A stretch of 64,000 nucleotides of DNA from JABDJX01 sp039942715. Lineage in GTDB: Bacteria; Pseudomonadota; Alphaproteobacteria; Rhodobacterales; Rhodobacteraceae. Position numbers and translations under genes: made by a program. Numbering within the stretch: the first letter of the stretch is position 1; each line of letters opens with the position of its first letter. The DNA is taken from positions 970,245 through 1,034,244 of the forward strand of contig JBDVBY010000006.1 of the NCBI GenBank assembly GCA_039942715.1, written 5' to 3'. Below the pieces are notes generated by a model, which worked only from the letters and a program-made list of their open reading frames with translations, ran no database searches and was not told the origin of the DNA. This document shows positions 45,774 to 54,004 of this stretch, in pieces.

Positions 45774-46004
45774 ATGCCCAAACGTATACTTACAGGCACC
45801 GTGACCAGCGATCAGAACACTCAGACTGTGACTGTTCTTGTTGAACGTCGTTTTACGCACCCGGTTATGAAAAAGACCATTCGTAAGACAAAGAAATACC
45901 GCGCGCATGACGCGGCTGAAACTTTCAAGGTTGGCGACACCGTCCGCATTCAGGAATGTGTGCCAATTTCGAAAACAAAACGCTGGGAAGTGCTGACAGA
46001 CTAA
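45774..46004 (+). CDS. rpsQ: 30S ribosomal protein S17
   Basis: 76 residues: MPKRILTGTVTSDQNTQTVT, then VERRFTHPVMKKTIRKTKKY and RIQECVPISKTKRWEVL. Binds 16S rRNA early in assembly. Three bases after rpmC. A TGAGGGC/GCCCTCA inverted repeat lies in the 75-base gap to rplN. Confidence 0.98.
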   Translation: MPKRILTGTVTSDQNTQTVTVLVERRFTHPVMKKTIRKTKKYRAHDAAETFKVGDTVRIQECVPISKTKRWEVLTD

Positions 46005-46079
46005 GTCAACACATTCCGGTTTGATCGAAACCCTGAGGGCCATGTCTGGAAAGCGCCCTCATAGGTCGGGAGAAACCAA

Positions 46080-46448
46080 ATGATCCAGATGCAGACCAAC
46101 CTAGATGTGGCTGACAACAGCGGCGCTCGCCGTGTTCAGTGCATTAAGGTCCTGGGTGGTTCCAAGCGCAAATATGCGTCCGTGGGCGATGTTATTGTCG
46201 TCTCGGTTAAGGAAGCTATCCCACGCGGTCGTGTGAAAAAGGGTGACGTCCGCAAGGCCGTTGTTGTTCGCACCGCCAAAGAAGTCCGCCGCGACGATGG
46301 CACAGCGATCCGTTTTGATCGCAACGCTGCCGTTATCCTTAACAACAACAACGAACCAATCGGTACACGTATCTTTGGCCCAGTTGTTCGCGAATTGCGT
46401 GCGAAAAACTTCATGAAAATCATTTCGCTCGCTCCGGAGGTGCTCTGA
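46080..46448 (+). CDS. rplN: 50S ribosomal protein L14
   Basis: 122 residues, the invariant family length: MIQMQTNLDVADNSGARRVQ, KRKYASVGDVIVVSVKEAIP and IGTRIFGPVVRELRAK. Forms an inter-subunit bridge. Its stop overlaps the rplX start as TGATG. Confidence 0.99.
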   Translation: MIQMQTNLDVADNSGARRVQCIKVLGGSKRKYASVGDVIVVSVKEAIPRGRVKKGDVRKAVVVRTAKEVRRDDGTAIRFDRNAAVILNNNNEPIGTRIFGPVVRELRAKNFMKIISLAPEVL

Positions 46449-46753
46449 TGGCTGCGAAACTTAAAAAAGGCGATAAGGTCGTCGTTCTGGCTGGTAAGGA
46501 CAAAGGCAAAGAAGGCGAAATCGCCTCTGTTGATCCAAGTTCGAATAAGGCCATCGTCGACGGTGTGAACATCGCGATCCGCCACACAAAGCAAAGCCAA
46601 TCTGATCAGGGCGGCCGTCAGCCAAAGCCGATGCCGATTAACCTGTCTAATCTGGCGCTTCTTGACAGCAACGGCAAAGCAACCCGCGTCGGCTTCCGCA
46701 TGGATGGCGACAAAAAGGTGCGTTTTGCCAAGACCACGGGGGACACGATCTGA
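46448..46753 (+). CDS. rplX: 50S ribosomal protein L24
   Basis: 101 residues with the KOW motif LKKGDKVVVLAGKDKGKEGE and INLSNLALLDSNGKATRVGF. An assembly-initiator protein of the 50S subunit. Coupled by one-base overlaps to rplN and rplE. Confidence 0.98.
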   Translation: MAAKLKKGDKVVVLAGKDKGKEGEIASVDPSSNKAIVDGVNIAIRHTKQSQSDQGGRQPKPMPINLSNLALLDSNGKATRVGFRMDGDKKVRFAKTTGDTI

Positions 46754-47316
46754 TGCTTGATACAGCAACCTACACCCCGCGTCTTAAGACGCTTTACGTC
46801 GACACAATCCGTGCGGCGATGAAAGAAGAGTTTTCTTACAAGAACGATATGCAAATCCCGCGTCTGGACAAAATTGTCCTGAATATTGGCGCAGGCGCTG
46901 AATCTGTAAAAGACTCTAAGAAAGCCAAATCCGCACATGCCGACCTGACAGCTATCGCTGGTCAGCAAGCTGTGATCACAAAAGCAAAGAAGTCCATTGC
47001 TGGCTTCCGCGTTCGTGAAGAAATGCCGTTGGGTGCCAAGGTAACCCTACGCGGTGACCGGATGTATGACTTTCTTGATCGCCTGATCACTGTTGCAATG
47101 CCACGTATTCGTGACTTTCGCGGCGTGAAAGGCTCATCGTTTGACGGTCGTGGCAACTATGCCATGGGCCTCAAAGAGCACATCGTATTCCCTGAAATCG
47201 ACTTTGATAAAGTCGATGAGAACTGGGGAATGGACATCATCATCTGCACCAATGCCAACACGGATGCAGAAGCCAAGGCGCTGTTGAAAGCTTTCAACAT
47301 GCCGTTCAACAGCTGA
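46753..47316 (+). CDS. rplE: 50S ribosomal protein L5
   Basis: 187 residues: MKEEFSYKNDMQIPRLDKIV, GQQAVITKAKKSIAGFRVRE, PRIRDFRGVKGSSFDGRGNY. Binds 5S rRNA in the central protuberance. The start overlaps the rplX stop by one base. Confidence 0.99.
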   Translation: MLDTATYTPRLKTLYVDTIRAAMKEEFSYKNDMQIPRLDKIVLNIGAGAESVKDSKKAKSAHADLTAIAGQQAVITKAKKSIAGFRVREEMPLGAKVTLRGDRMYDFLDRLITVAMPRIRDFRGVKGSSFDGRGNYAMGLKEHIVFPEIDFDKVDENWGMDIIICTNANTDAEAKALLKAFNMPFNS

Positions 47317-47335
47317 GCCTGGGAGAGAATTTGAT

Positions 47336-47641
47336 ATGGCAAAAAAATCAATGATCGAACGCGAGAAAAAGCGTCAGGCGCTGGTGGACAAGTACGCCGC
47401 CAAACGTGCCGAGCTTAAAGCGATCGTAAGTGATCAAGAGAAACCTGTAGAAGAGCGTTTCAAGGCAAGCCTGAAACTGGCAAAACTGCCGCGCAACAGC
47501 TCTGCTACACGTCTTCACAACCGTTGCCAGCTTACGGGACGTCCGCACGCGTACTACCGCAAGCTTAAGATGTCGCGTATCGCGCTTCGGGAACTGGGCT
47601 CGCAAGGCCAGATCCCCGGCCTCGTGAAATCAAGCTGGTAA
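47336..47641 (+). CDS. rpsN: 30S ribosomal protein S14 (zinc-free form)
   Basis: 101 residues: MAKKSMIEREKKRQALVDKY, then NSSATRLHNRCQLTGRPHAY. It is the long form without the two CxxC pairs, so it needs no zinc, as in most proteobacteria. Confidence 0.98.
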   Translation: MAKKSMIEREKKRQALVDKYAAKRAELKAIVSDQEKPVEERFKASLKLAKLPRNSSATRLHNRCQLTGRPHAYYRKLKMSRIALRELGSQGQIPGLVKSSW

Positions 47642-47656
47642 GGGAGGGTATAAATT

Positions 47657-48049
47657 ATGAACGATCCTCTTGGAGATATGCTGACACGCATCCGCAATGG
47701 ACAAATGCGCGGCAAATCAACAGTCGACACTCCTGCGTCGAAGCTTCGCGCATGGGTTTTGGATGTTTTGGCCGACGAAGGCTACATCCGCGGCTATGAA
47801 TCAACCACTGGCAAAGACGGCCACCCGGCCATCGAGATCAGCCTCAAGTATTACGAGGGCGAGCCTGTGATCCGCGAAATCAAACGCGTATCCAAGCCTG
47901 GCCGTCGTGTGTACATGGGCTCTTCAGACATCCCACAGGTCCGTCAGGGCCTGGGTGTGTCGATCGTCTCGACATCGAAAGGTGTCATGTCAGACGCAAC
48001 AGCACGAAGCGCCAATGTTGGCGGCGAAGTGCTCTGCACAGTCTTCTAA
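47657..48049 (+). CDS. rpsH: 30S ribosomal protein S8
   Basis: 130 residues: MNDPLGDMLTRIRNGQMRGK, SKPGRRVYMG and the C-terminal GLGVSIVSTSKGVMSDATAR with GGEVLCTVF. Binds the central domain of 16S rRNA; in E. coli it also represses the spc operon by binding near rplE, but no such site was identified here. Confidence 0.98.
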   Translation: MNDPLGDMLTRIRNGQMRGKSTVDTPASKLRAWVLDVLADEGYIRGYESTTGKDGHPAIEISLKYYEGEPVIREIKRVSKPGRRVYMGSSDIPQVRQGLGVSIVSTSKGVMSDATARSANVGGEVLCTVF

Positions 48050-48061
48050 GGAGAGAAAACA

Positions 48062-48595
48062 ATGTCTCGAATTGGAAAAAAACCGATTGAACTGCCCTCT
48101 GGCGTCGAAGCCAGCGTGTCGGGTCAGACTGTTTCGGTAAAGGGGCCTAAGGGCACTCGTGAATTTACCGCAACGGATGACGTGAGCATCGCTGTCGACG
48201 GCAATGTGGTATCGGTCGAGCCGCGTGGCAAGTCTAAGCGTGCACGCCAGCAGTGGGGCATGAGCCGCACGATGGTTGCAAACTTGGTCACCGGCGTCAC
48301 CGACGGTTTCAAGAAAGAGCTTGAGATCAACGGCGTTGGTTACCGTGCTCAGCTTCAGGGCAAGAACCTGCAGCTGAACCTTGGCCTAAGCCACGATGTC
48401 AACTTTGAAGTGCCCGAGGGCGTGACTGTGACTGTTCCAAAGAACACGCAGATCATCGTTGAAGGCATCGATCAACAACTTGTCGGTCAGGTTGCGGCGA
48501 ACATCCGCGAATGGCGCAAGCCCGAGCCCTATAAAGGCAAAGGCATCAAATATCTCGACGAGTATATCTTCCGCAAGGAAGGCAAGAAGAAGTAA
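48062..48595 (+). CDS. rplF: 50S ribosomal protein L6
   Basis: 177 residues: MSRIGKKPIELPSGVEASVS, GVTDGFKKELEINGVGYRAQ, and KPEPYKGKGIKYLDEYIFRK. Two-domain protein near the factor-binding site of the 50S subunit. GGAGAG precedes the ATG. Confidence 0.98.
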   Translation: MSRIGKKPIELPSGVEASVSGQTVSVKGPKGTREFTATDDVSIAVDGNVVSVEPRGKSKRARQQWGMSRTMVANLVTGVTDGFKKELEINGVGYRAQLQGKNLQLNLGLSHDVNFEVPEGVTVTVPKNTQIIVEGIDQQLVGQVAANIREWRKPEPYKGKGIKYLDEYIFRKEGKKK

Positions 48596-48606
48596 GGACC
48601 AGACAG

Positions 48607-48966
48607 ATGGCACTCAGCAAACGGGAATTGTTCCAAAAGCGCCGCCAGCGTGTTCGGAACAAACTTCGCAAGGTGAACGCAGGCCGCGTACGGCTTTCGG
48701 TACACCGCTCAAACAAAAACATCAGCGTGCAGCTGATCGACGATGTGGCAGGCACAACTTTGGCCAGCGCTTCTTCTTTGGAGAAGTCACTGGGCGTGGT
48801 TGGCAAGAACAACATCGAAGCTGCAACAAAGGTCGGCGCTGCAATCGCCGAGCGCGCCAAAAAGGCGGGCGTCGAAGAAGCTTTCTTCGACCGTGGTGGT
48901 TTCCTCTTTCATGGCAAAGTAAAGGCCTTGGCCGAAGCTGCGCGTGAAGGTGGTTTGAAGATCTAA
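48607..48966 (+). CDS. rplR: 50S ribosomal protein L18
   Basis: 119 residues: an N-terminal basic KRRQRVRNKLRKVNAGRVRL, then SNKNISVQLIDDVAGTTLAS and the FLFHGKVKALAEAAREGGL end. Binds 5S rRNA. Followed by an unusually long 107-base gap with a strong hairpin before rpsE. Confidence 0.98.
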   Translation: MALSKRELFQKRRQRVRNKLRKVNAGRVRLSVHRSNKNISVQLIDDVAGTTLASASSLEKSLGVVGKNNIEAATKVGAAIAERAKKAGVEEAFFDRGGFLFHGKVKALAEAAREGGLKI

Positions 48967-48977
48967 ATCTTTGCGAG

Positions 48978-48999
48978 CGGCCCCTTCGCGGGGCCGTTT
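48978..48999 (+). terminator. Hairpin between rplR and rpsE
   Basis: CGGCCCC-ttcgc-GGGGCCG followed by only TTT. A strong stem with a weak T tract; may cause partial termination or protect a processed 3' end inside the operon. Confidence 0.45.
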
Positions 49000-49073
49000 C
49001 CGATGACCCAGGAGCTCTGCTCACTGAGGTTGGACAATCCGGCGCCTTGCGCCACCAAATTTAAGGAGGCCAC

Positions 49074-49655
49074 ATGGCCAGAGATAACAATCGGGGCAAT
49101 CAGCGCGGCAATCGTCGTGATGAAACGCCAGAATTCGCAGACCGCCTTGTCGCCATCAACCGCGTTTCCAAGACGGTTAAAGGTGGTAAGCGCTTTGGTT
49201 TTGCTGCCCTCGTCGTCGTCGGTGACCAAAAAGGTCGCGTCGGTTTCGGCAAAGGTAAAGCCAAAGAGGTGCCTGAGGCGATCCGCAAGGCAACGGAACA
49301 AGCCAAGCGCCAGATGATCCGCGTGCCCCTGCGCGAAGGTCGCACGTTGCACCACGACGTCAACGGTCGCCACGGTGCTGGCCGGGTTGTGATGCGCACT
49401 GCGCCAACCGGTACTGGTATCATTGCCGGTGGTCCTATGCGTGCTGTGTTCGAAATGCTGGGCGTTCAGGACGTTGTCGCCAAGTCGATCGGTTCGCAGA
49501 ACCCATATAACATGATCCGCGCAACGATTGACGGTCTCAAAGGCGAAGCATCGCCTCGGTCTGTCGCACAGCGTCGCGGTAAAAAGGTCGCCGACATCCT
49601 GCCAAAGCGTGAAGATGCGCCGCAGGAAAGCGCCCAAGTCGCTGAGGAGGCCTAA
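49074..49655 (+). CDS. rpsE: 30S ribosomal protein S5
   Basis: 193 residues: RLVAINRVSKTVKGGKRFGF, GKAKEVPEAIRKATEQAKRQ and GTGIIAGGPMRAVFEMLG. Decoding-fidelity protein. A GGAGG lies five bases before the ATG. The C-terminal 20 residues are acidic (EDAPQESAQVAEEA). Confidence 0.99.
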   Translation: MARDNNRGNQRGNRRDETPEFADRLVAINRVSKTVKGGKRFGFAALVVVGDQKGRVGFGKGKAKEVPEAIRKATEQAKRQMIRVPLREGRTLHHDVNGRHGAGRVVMRTAPTGTGIIAGGPMRAVFEMLGVQDVVAKSIGSQNPYNMIRATIDGLKGEASPRSVAQRRGKKVADILPKREDAPQESAQVAEEA

Positions 49656-49658
49656 ACC

Positions 49659-49847
49659 ATGGCAAAGACTATTGTTGTTAAGCAGATCGGCTCTCCGATC
49701 CGCCGCCCCGAAAAACAGCGTGCAACGCTGGTTGGTCTGGGCCTGAACAAAATGCACAAAACCCGCGAGCTGGAAGACACTCCTTCGGTACGCGGCATGG
49801 TCAATTCGATCCCGCATCTGGTAGAGATTGTCGAAGAGCGCGGTTAA
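49659..49847 (+). CDS. rpmD: 50S ribosomal protein L30
   Basis: 62 residues: MAKTIVVKQIGSPIRRPEKQ, LGLNKMHKTRELEDTPSVRG and a short end. Last gene of the inverted piece; a terminator follows directly, whereas in the common gene order rplO would come next. Confidence 0.98.
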   Translation: MAKTIVVKQIGSPIRRPEKQRATLVGLGLNKMHKTRELEDTPSVRGMVNSIPHLVEIVEERG

Positions 49848-49871
49848 GCTTTTTAAGACACACCGAAAATT

Positions 49872-49897
49872 AAGGCGCCCCTTTTGGGCGCCTTTTT
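49872..49897 (+). terminator. Terminator behind rpmD
   Basis: Perfect 9-base stem AAGGCGCCC-ctttt-GGGCGCCTT followed by TTTT, 24 bases after the rpmD stop. It closes the inverted rpmC-rpmD unit and may also serve the convergent small gene. Confidence 0.85.
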
Positions 49898-50082
49898 TAT
49901 TTGCCCATCGCCCGCTTTACGTTGCTGGTTACCTCAGCAAGCGGGTGATCCGGATGGGGCGTCACATCTTCGTGGATCATCCGCATTGCATTGATCAGAT
50001 CCGGCAATTCAAACGGAAACGCAGTTTTATCCTTTATTTGCTTTGCGTCCTTCATCATCCGGCGCATTTCAGCAGCGGCCAT
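49897..50082 (-). CDS. Small hypothetical protein
   Basis: 61 residues, soluble and basic: MAAAEMRRMMKDAKQIKDKT, then ELPDLINAMRMIHEDVTPHP. No family recognised. It overlaps the end of the upstream hypothetical gene by 28 bases in a different frame, consistent with a two-gene unit on the minus strand convergent with rpmD. Confidence 0.5.
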   Translation of the reverse strand: MAAAEMRRMMKDAKQIKDKTAFPFELPDLINAMRMIHEDVTPHPDHPLAEVTSNVKRAMGK

Positions 50083-50633
50083 AGCTTTGTGATTTGCCCC
50101 TCAGATAGATGATATGCTGTGTCCGCCGCACCAAGACGATCAACAAGTACCGATTTAATCTTGTTCGTTGTGATCAGGATGTCGCCCACTTGATCCAAGC
50201 GATATTCATCAGATTGCAGACGCGAAATGATGCGCTTCGTTAGCTCCAAGATTGCGTTGTCCGTCTCAAACGAAATCGGACAACCTGTTAAAAATGCCAA
50301 GCCATCAATCGTCTCCAAAATCTCCAGAGCCATACCGAACCCACAATCTGGCCTGACTGCGATGGCATTGAGCACGGCAATGTCTTCCGGCGTTTTCGAC
50401 CAATAGGCATCGCGGAAAAATTCACAAACATCCTTTGCCGTCGCAAAACGAAAGAGGGCCAAGGTTTCGTCAAATCTGCGTCCGTCATTCCACGCCATAG
50501 TCATAAGGGCTGCGACAGACTCGCAATCTGACTCAGGATCAACTGAAATGCGAAGTGTGTGGGGAACCAAAACAAGCGCCACCAAGAAGTCCTTTCCAAA
50601 CGTTGGGCGCAATTGAGCATTCAAACTTGGCAC
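50055..50633 (-). CDS. Hypothetical protein
   Basis: About 192 residues from a GTG; the start is uncertain, with TTG at 50666 an alternative, and the frame stays open as far as 50852 inside the divergent peptidase-like gene. The protein has acidic helical segments (DCESVAALMTMAWNDGRRFD, FRFATAKDVCEFF) and no membrane segment. No family recognised. Confidence 0.5.
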   Translation of the reverse strand: MPSLNAQLRPTFGKDFLVALVLVPHTLRISVDPESDCESVAALMTMAWNDGRRFDETLALFRFATAKDVCEFFRDAYWSKTPEDIAVLNAIAVRPDCGFGMALEILETIDGLAFLTGCPISFETDNAILELTKRIISRLQSDEYRLDQVGDILITTNKIKSVLVDRLGAADTAYHLSEGQITKLWPLLKCAG

Positions 50634-50717
50634 AAAAATGACCCGGAACGATCGGCCTGAAATCAAACGCTTATATTGCTTGTTGCGAACTCTTTTTGCG
50701 CAGAGATAATTGGCACC

Positions 50718-51461
50718 ATGATCTTGTCCGACATTCTCCTCGTCACCACAGCCGTTCTCGTCGCGATGGCCCCCATGACCGCGTCTTTCCTGCAATGCTG
50801 GGCCGACCGGGCGCGCGCCGGGAACCCCGGGCCACCGGAGGGGCGTTCGCATTGTGACAGCTGTGGCAAGACGCTGGGCGCGATTGATTTGGTGCCGGTC
50901 TTGTCGTGGCTATGGAATAGGGGCAAAGCGCGCTGTTGCGGGCAATCGCTGTCGCCTGCCCTGCTTTGGCCGGAAGCCGCCGCGCTAATCTTGGCGCTCT
51001 GGGGGGCCTTGGCAGCGTCTTCTGCCTTTTCCGCCCAAACCGTTGCGCTCCTTTGGGTACTGCAAGCGATCGTATTGCTGCACGCCACGCGCACAGACGT
51101 TGTACAAGGGCTTGTTGCCCTGCTGGCCCTTGCCGGGCTTGCCATGTCAGCAGGAGGCCTCACAGGGCCTTTCTCAGCGCACGCGGCAGGCTTGGCCCTT
51201 GGGTTAGCCGCCTTCGCCGCGACCCGAGGCAACGCGCAAACCAGCGCTTATAGCCACGCGGCACTTCTGCTCGCGGCCTCTGGTGCGCTGCTTGGCCTTT
51301 TTCTTCTGCCTGTCGCAGTGCTCATAGGCGCAGCACTTGCCGTCGCATTTAAGCAATTTGCCCCACGCGTTGGGCTGCCAAAGCCAGATAAGCCCCATGC
51401 GCTTGTCACCGGCCTGGCAGGCGGGCTTTGGCTGACTTGGCTTTACGGACTGGCCGTGTAA
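50718..51461 (+). CDS. Prepilin-peptidase-like membrane protein, probably degenerate
   Basis: 247 residues with about seven hydrophobic segments. The N-terminal MTASFLQCWADRARAG, then SHCDSCGKTLGAIDLVPVLS and WLWNRGKARCCG match the cytoplasmic zinc-binding region of bifunctional prepilin peptidases. The second Cys pair is altered (RCCG instead of CxxCG). Of the two catalytic Asp, one could be in ATRTDVVQG, but the GxGD motif is not visible, so peptidase activity is doubtful. Start at the ATG giving MILSDILLVT. Confidence 0.65.
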   Translation: MILSDILLVTTAVLVAMAPMTASFLQCWADRARAGNPGPPEGRSHCDSCGKTLGAIDLVPVLSWLWNRGKARCCGQSLSPALLWPEAAALILALWGALAASSAFSAQTVALLWVLQAIVLLHATRTDVVQGLVALLALAGLAMSAGGLTGPFSAHAAGLALGLAAFAATRGNAQTSAYSHAALLLAASGALLGLFLLPVAVLIGAALAVAFKQFAPRVGLPKPDKPHALVTGLAGGLWLTWLYGLAV

Positions 51462-51502
51462 TCTAGGCCCAAGGGGTCGGAAACTGCTACGAGGATTTAT
51501 CT

Positions 51503-52048
51503 ATGTCGATTTTGAAACGCGGGCTTAAAGGCGCGCCGGTAAAACGCTTGCAAGAAAAGCTGGGCATCGCTGCAGACGGCGATTTTGGTCCTGGCACCGA
51601 GGCGGCTGTCAAAGAATTTCAAGCCGCAAACGGACTGGCCGTGGACGGCATCGCCGGTCCTGACACGTTTACGGCAATGGGCCTGCACGAGTTGGTTCTG
51701 CTGCGCAAAGGATCGCGCGGCGCTGCTGTGAAATCCTTGCAGGAAGGGCTTGGCATCGGCGCAGACGGCATCTTTGGTGGTGGCACCGAGGCGGCTGTCA
51801 AAGAGTTTCAGGCCGCAAACGGGATTGATGCCGACGGTCTTGCCGGCCCCGAAACGCTCGCCAAAATGACAACCTTTGCCGAGATTACCGAGGAAGTTGT
51901 TCAAAAGGCTGCAGTTCAGCCAGATGAAGAGCATTTTGACAGCGAACCGCTGCCGGAACTTAAAGGAAGCGAAGTTGTGACTGGTTCGGTCATTGACGTG
52001 CCCGCTAAGAAATCGGTTTGGGGCAAGGTCAAAGGCTGGTTTGGCTAA
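51503..52048 (+). CDS. Peptidoglycan-binding repeat protein
   Basis: 181 residues with two tandem PG_binding_1 repeats, residues 5-60 and 66-125. Each runs GAPVKRLQEKLGI or GAAVKSLQEGLGI, then ADGxFGxGTEAAVKEFQAAN and a D-G-x-AGP-x-T end. No signal peptide is visible, which is odd for a cell-wall binder; export by another route or a cytoplasmic role is possible. The tail is acidic, then VWGKVKGWFG. Confidence 0.85.
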   Translation: MSILKRGLKGAPVKRLQEKLGIAADGDFGPGTEAAVKEFQAANGLAVDGIAGPDTFTAMGLHELVLLRKGSRGAAVKSLQEGLGIGADGIFGGGTEAAVKEFQAANGIDADGLAGPETLAKMTTFAEITEEVVQKAAVQPDEEHFDSEPLPELKGSEVVTGSVIDVPAKKSVWGKVKGWFG

Positions 52049-52081
52049 ATTGGCTTCGCCGCGCTAACGCGCGCCGATCAA

Positions 52082-52136
52082 TTGGGGGAGCATCGCTCCC
52101 CCAAACCCCCTTGAGAGTATTTCTGAATAGATGAAG
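52082..52136 (+). repeat. Intergenic hairpin element, copy C
   Basis: Perfect 10-base stem TTGGGGGAGC-atc-GCTCCCCCAA followed by ACCCCCTTGAGAGTATTTC and TGAATAGATGAAGG. Lies between convergent genes; same composite layout as copies A and B. Confidence 0.55.
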
Positions 52137-52138
52137 GC

Positions 52139-52744
52139 CTAGCCCCACCTATAATTAAAGCTGACGCTGATCCGGTCGTCTTCGGCCATGTTCATTGGCA
52201 CTTCATGACGTAACCAACTTTCCCACATCAGCACATCGCCCACCTTAGGCTTGATGTAGACAAAGTTCTGTAGTTCTTCCGGCGCATCCATCTGACGCGG
52301 TGGTGCGGCCATCATCATCGCGTGACGAGGGTCTTCCAGTTTCAGTGCGCTGGTACCCTCCGGCATCGCCACATAGGTCGTCCCGCTAATCACGGAATGT
52401 GGGTGGATGTGTGCCGTGTGAATGCCGCCTTCAGGAAGAATGTTGATCCACATATCCTCAAGCACCAATGGCTTTTCGCCCAAATCAAAATTTAGCTCTT
52501 TGGCAAACGCGGCCACCTGACGGTCAAGCGCAACCTTCATCTGTTCAAAGATCGGGAACCGCCACGGCAGATCACTCAAGCTCGCATAGCTGGTGTAGCC
52601 AGGAAAATCATTTTCCTCGCACCATGTCTGTCCCGCTTCATCATCGCCAGCAATCGAAAGGCAAGACGCCTCCAACTCAGCGGCATCAATACCTTCAAGC
52701 TTCGTGTGACAAAGGCGGGTGACAAAGAGCGATCTAATATCCAT
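52139..52744 (-). CDS. 2OG-Fe(II) oxygenase-like protein (TIGR02466 type)
   Basis: 201 residues. Double-stranded beta-helix pattern with the iron-site segment IHTAHIHPHSVISGTTYV near residues 108-125, KVGDVLMWESWLRHEVPMN with the distal His, and RISVSFNYRW with the 2-oxoglutarate-type Arg. Resembles the putative-oxygenase family found in marine bacteria and cyanophage; substrate unknown. Confidence 0.8.
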   Translation of the reverse strand: MDIRSLFVTRLCHTKLEGIDAAELEASCLSIAGDDEAGQTWCEENDFPGYTSYASLSDLPWRFPIFEQMKVALDRQVAAFAKELNFDLGEKPLVLEDMWINILPEGGIHTAHIHPHSVISGTTYVAMPEGTSALKLEDPRHAMMMAAPPRQMDAPEELQNFVYIKPKVGDVLMWESWLRHEVPMNMAEDDRISVSFNYRWG

Positions 52745-52898
52745 TAGCGCCGTTTAGCACGAAGCATCGCGTCAACAACAGTGCGGCGCTTTGGACACGT
52801 ATAGGTTGAGGTGACAGTTTGTTTCCACGCAATCAGCCCCGTTCGTACCCATATTATGTTAAGTTCAACTTAGTTTTTGTGTGTACGGGTGTAGTGTT

Positions 52899-53645
52899 AT
52901 GAATTCTCTATCTTATTTGAAAATCGTTAATTTTGGCCAACTCGCAGCTATGGCAATTCTGGGCGGTGCAGCCCTGATTGGTGCTGTCGCGTCAGGCCTC
53001 GCTTTCGCTGAAATTCTTCCTTGGCCCCAGCTTTCCATCACTTACGCAGGCGAGGCAGTGCCATGGGCAGGCATGGCGCTTCAACTGGGCGTCACCGCTC
53101 TTTTGATCATGGTTGCACTGTTTCTTCCCTCAACACGTCGTGTGATGCGTCTGGAAACGTCACACCGCGACTTTGAGGTGAACATGGACGATGTCACCCG
53201 CGCCTACCGTGCCGCCCATATGGCAGACCGCGCCGAAACGTTCGAAATGCGCCGCGAGTTTGATGCGGTGCGTGAGCGGTACCAGTATCTAAAGGACCAG
53301 CCCGGTTTAGCCGAGATGGACGCCGAACTTCTGACCATGGCGGCACAGATGAGCGCACAAAGCCGCGAGTTGGCTGAGGTGTATTCGGATGAGAAAGTCG
53401 CGCGCGCGCGTGACTCGCTGGTGCAGCGTCATGCGGATGCGTCAGAGTTAGAGGCGCGCATTCAACAGGCATTTGCGGACACACGTGAATTGAAACGGTT
53501 GATGGAAGACGTGGATGCCGAAGAAAGCTCGGTCGCGTCTCAACTGGATCGCTTGCGGACAGAGGTGGCCGATCTGGGCGTGTTCGAGCCAGAGTTTGTG
53601 CCCGCACGCCGGGTGCCGCATCTGGCGTCCGTCCCTGCTGAATAA
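52899..53645 (+). CDS. Membrane-anchored coiled-coil protein
   Basis: 248 residues. Two N-terminal membrane helices (about 15-38 and 60-77) are followed by about 150 residues of strongly charged, heptad-like helix (RAETFEMRREFDAVRERYQY, then ELEARIQQAFADTRELKRLM). No enzymatic motif; a structural or adaptor role at the membrane is likely. An in-frame GTG lies six codons before the chosen ATG. Unknown function. Confidence 0.65.
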   Translation: MNSLSYLKIVNFGQLAAMAILGGAALIGAVASGLAFAEILPWPQLSITYAGEAVPWAGMALQLGVTALLIMVALFLPSTRRVMRLETSHRDFEVNMDDVTRAYRAAHMADRAETFEMRREFDAVRERYQYLKDQPGLAEMDAELLTMAAQMSAQSRELAEVYSDEKVARARDSLVQRHADASELEARIQQAFADTRELKRLMEDVDAEESSVASQLDRLRTEVADLGVFEPEFVPARRVPHLASVPAE

Positions 53646-53716
53646 GTGCTGAAGCGCTCCATAGCGTAACGTTGTTCGAGCCTTGGAAAATCTATTCAAA
53701 CGCTGGGGAGCACATC

Positions 53717-54004
53717 ATGTACGGACGGATCACACATTTCAAAGGCGACGCTGCAAGGCTGGACGAAATGGTCAGCCGCATTCCTGCCATCCGCGAGAAA
53801 CTGCGTGATATCGCAGGTGGAGTCGCGAATTATGCGATGTGGAACGACGATGGAACAGGCGTGGCGATTGCGATTTACGAAAGCGAAGACGCCGCGAACG
53901 CTGCAGTTCCGCAAATTCAGACCATCTGGGGCGGGCTCAGCGATCTGCTGATCGCACCGCCAGAAATCGTTTCTTACGCACACGCAGAGAATACGCGGGA
54001 CTGA
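53717..54004 (+). CDS. Small ferredoxin-fold (ABM-like) protein
   Basis: 95 residues with the beta-alpha-beta rhythm of dimeric alpha-beta barrel proteins: MYGRITHFKGDAARLDEMVS, a central NYAMWNDDGTGVAIAIYES, and a helix ending QTIWGGLSDLL. Likely an antibiotic-biosynthesis-monooxygenase-like fold of unknown substrate. GGGGAG lies seven bases before the ATG. Confidence 0.6.
   Translation: MYGRITHFKGDAARLDEMVSRIPAIREKLRDIAGGVANYAMWNDDGTGVAIAIYESEDAANAAVPQIQTIWGGLSDLLIAPPEIVSYAHAENTRD

Noticed and set aside
48963..49817. 284-codon frame antisense to rpsE and rpmD
   Set aside because: A shadow of the highly biased codon use of the ribosomal genes; no start signal or family match.
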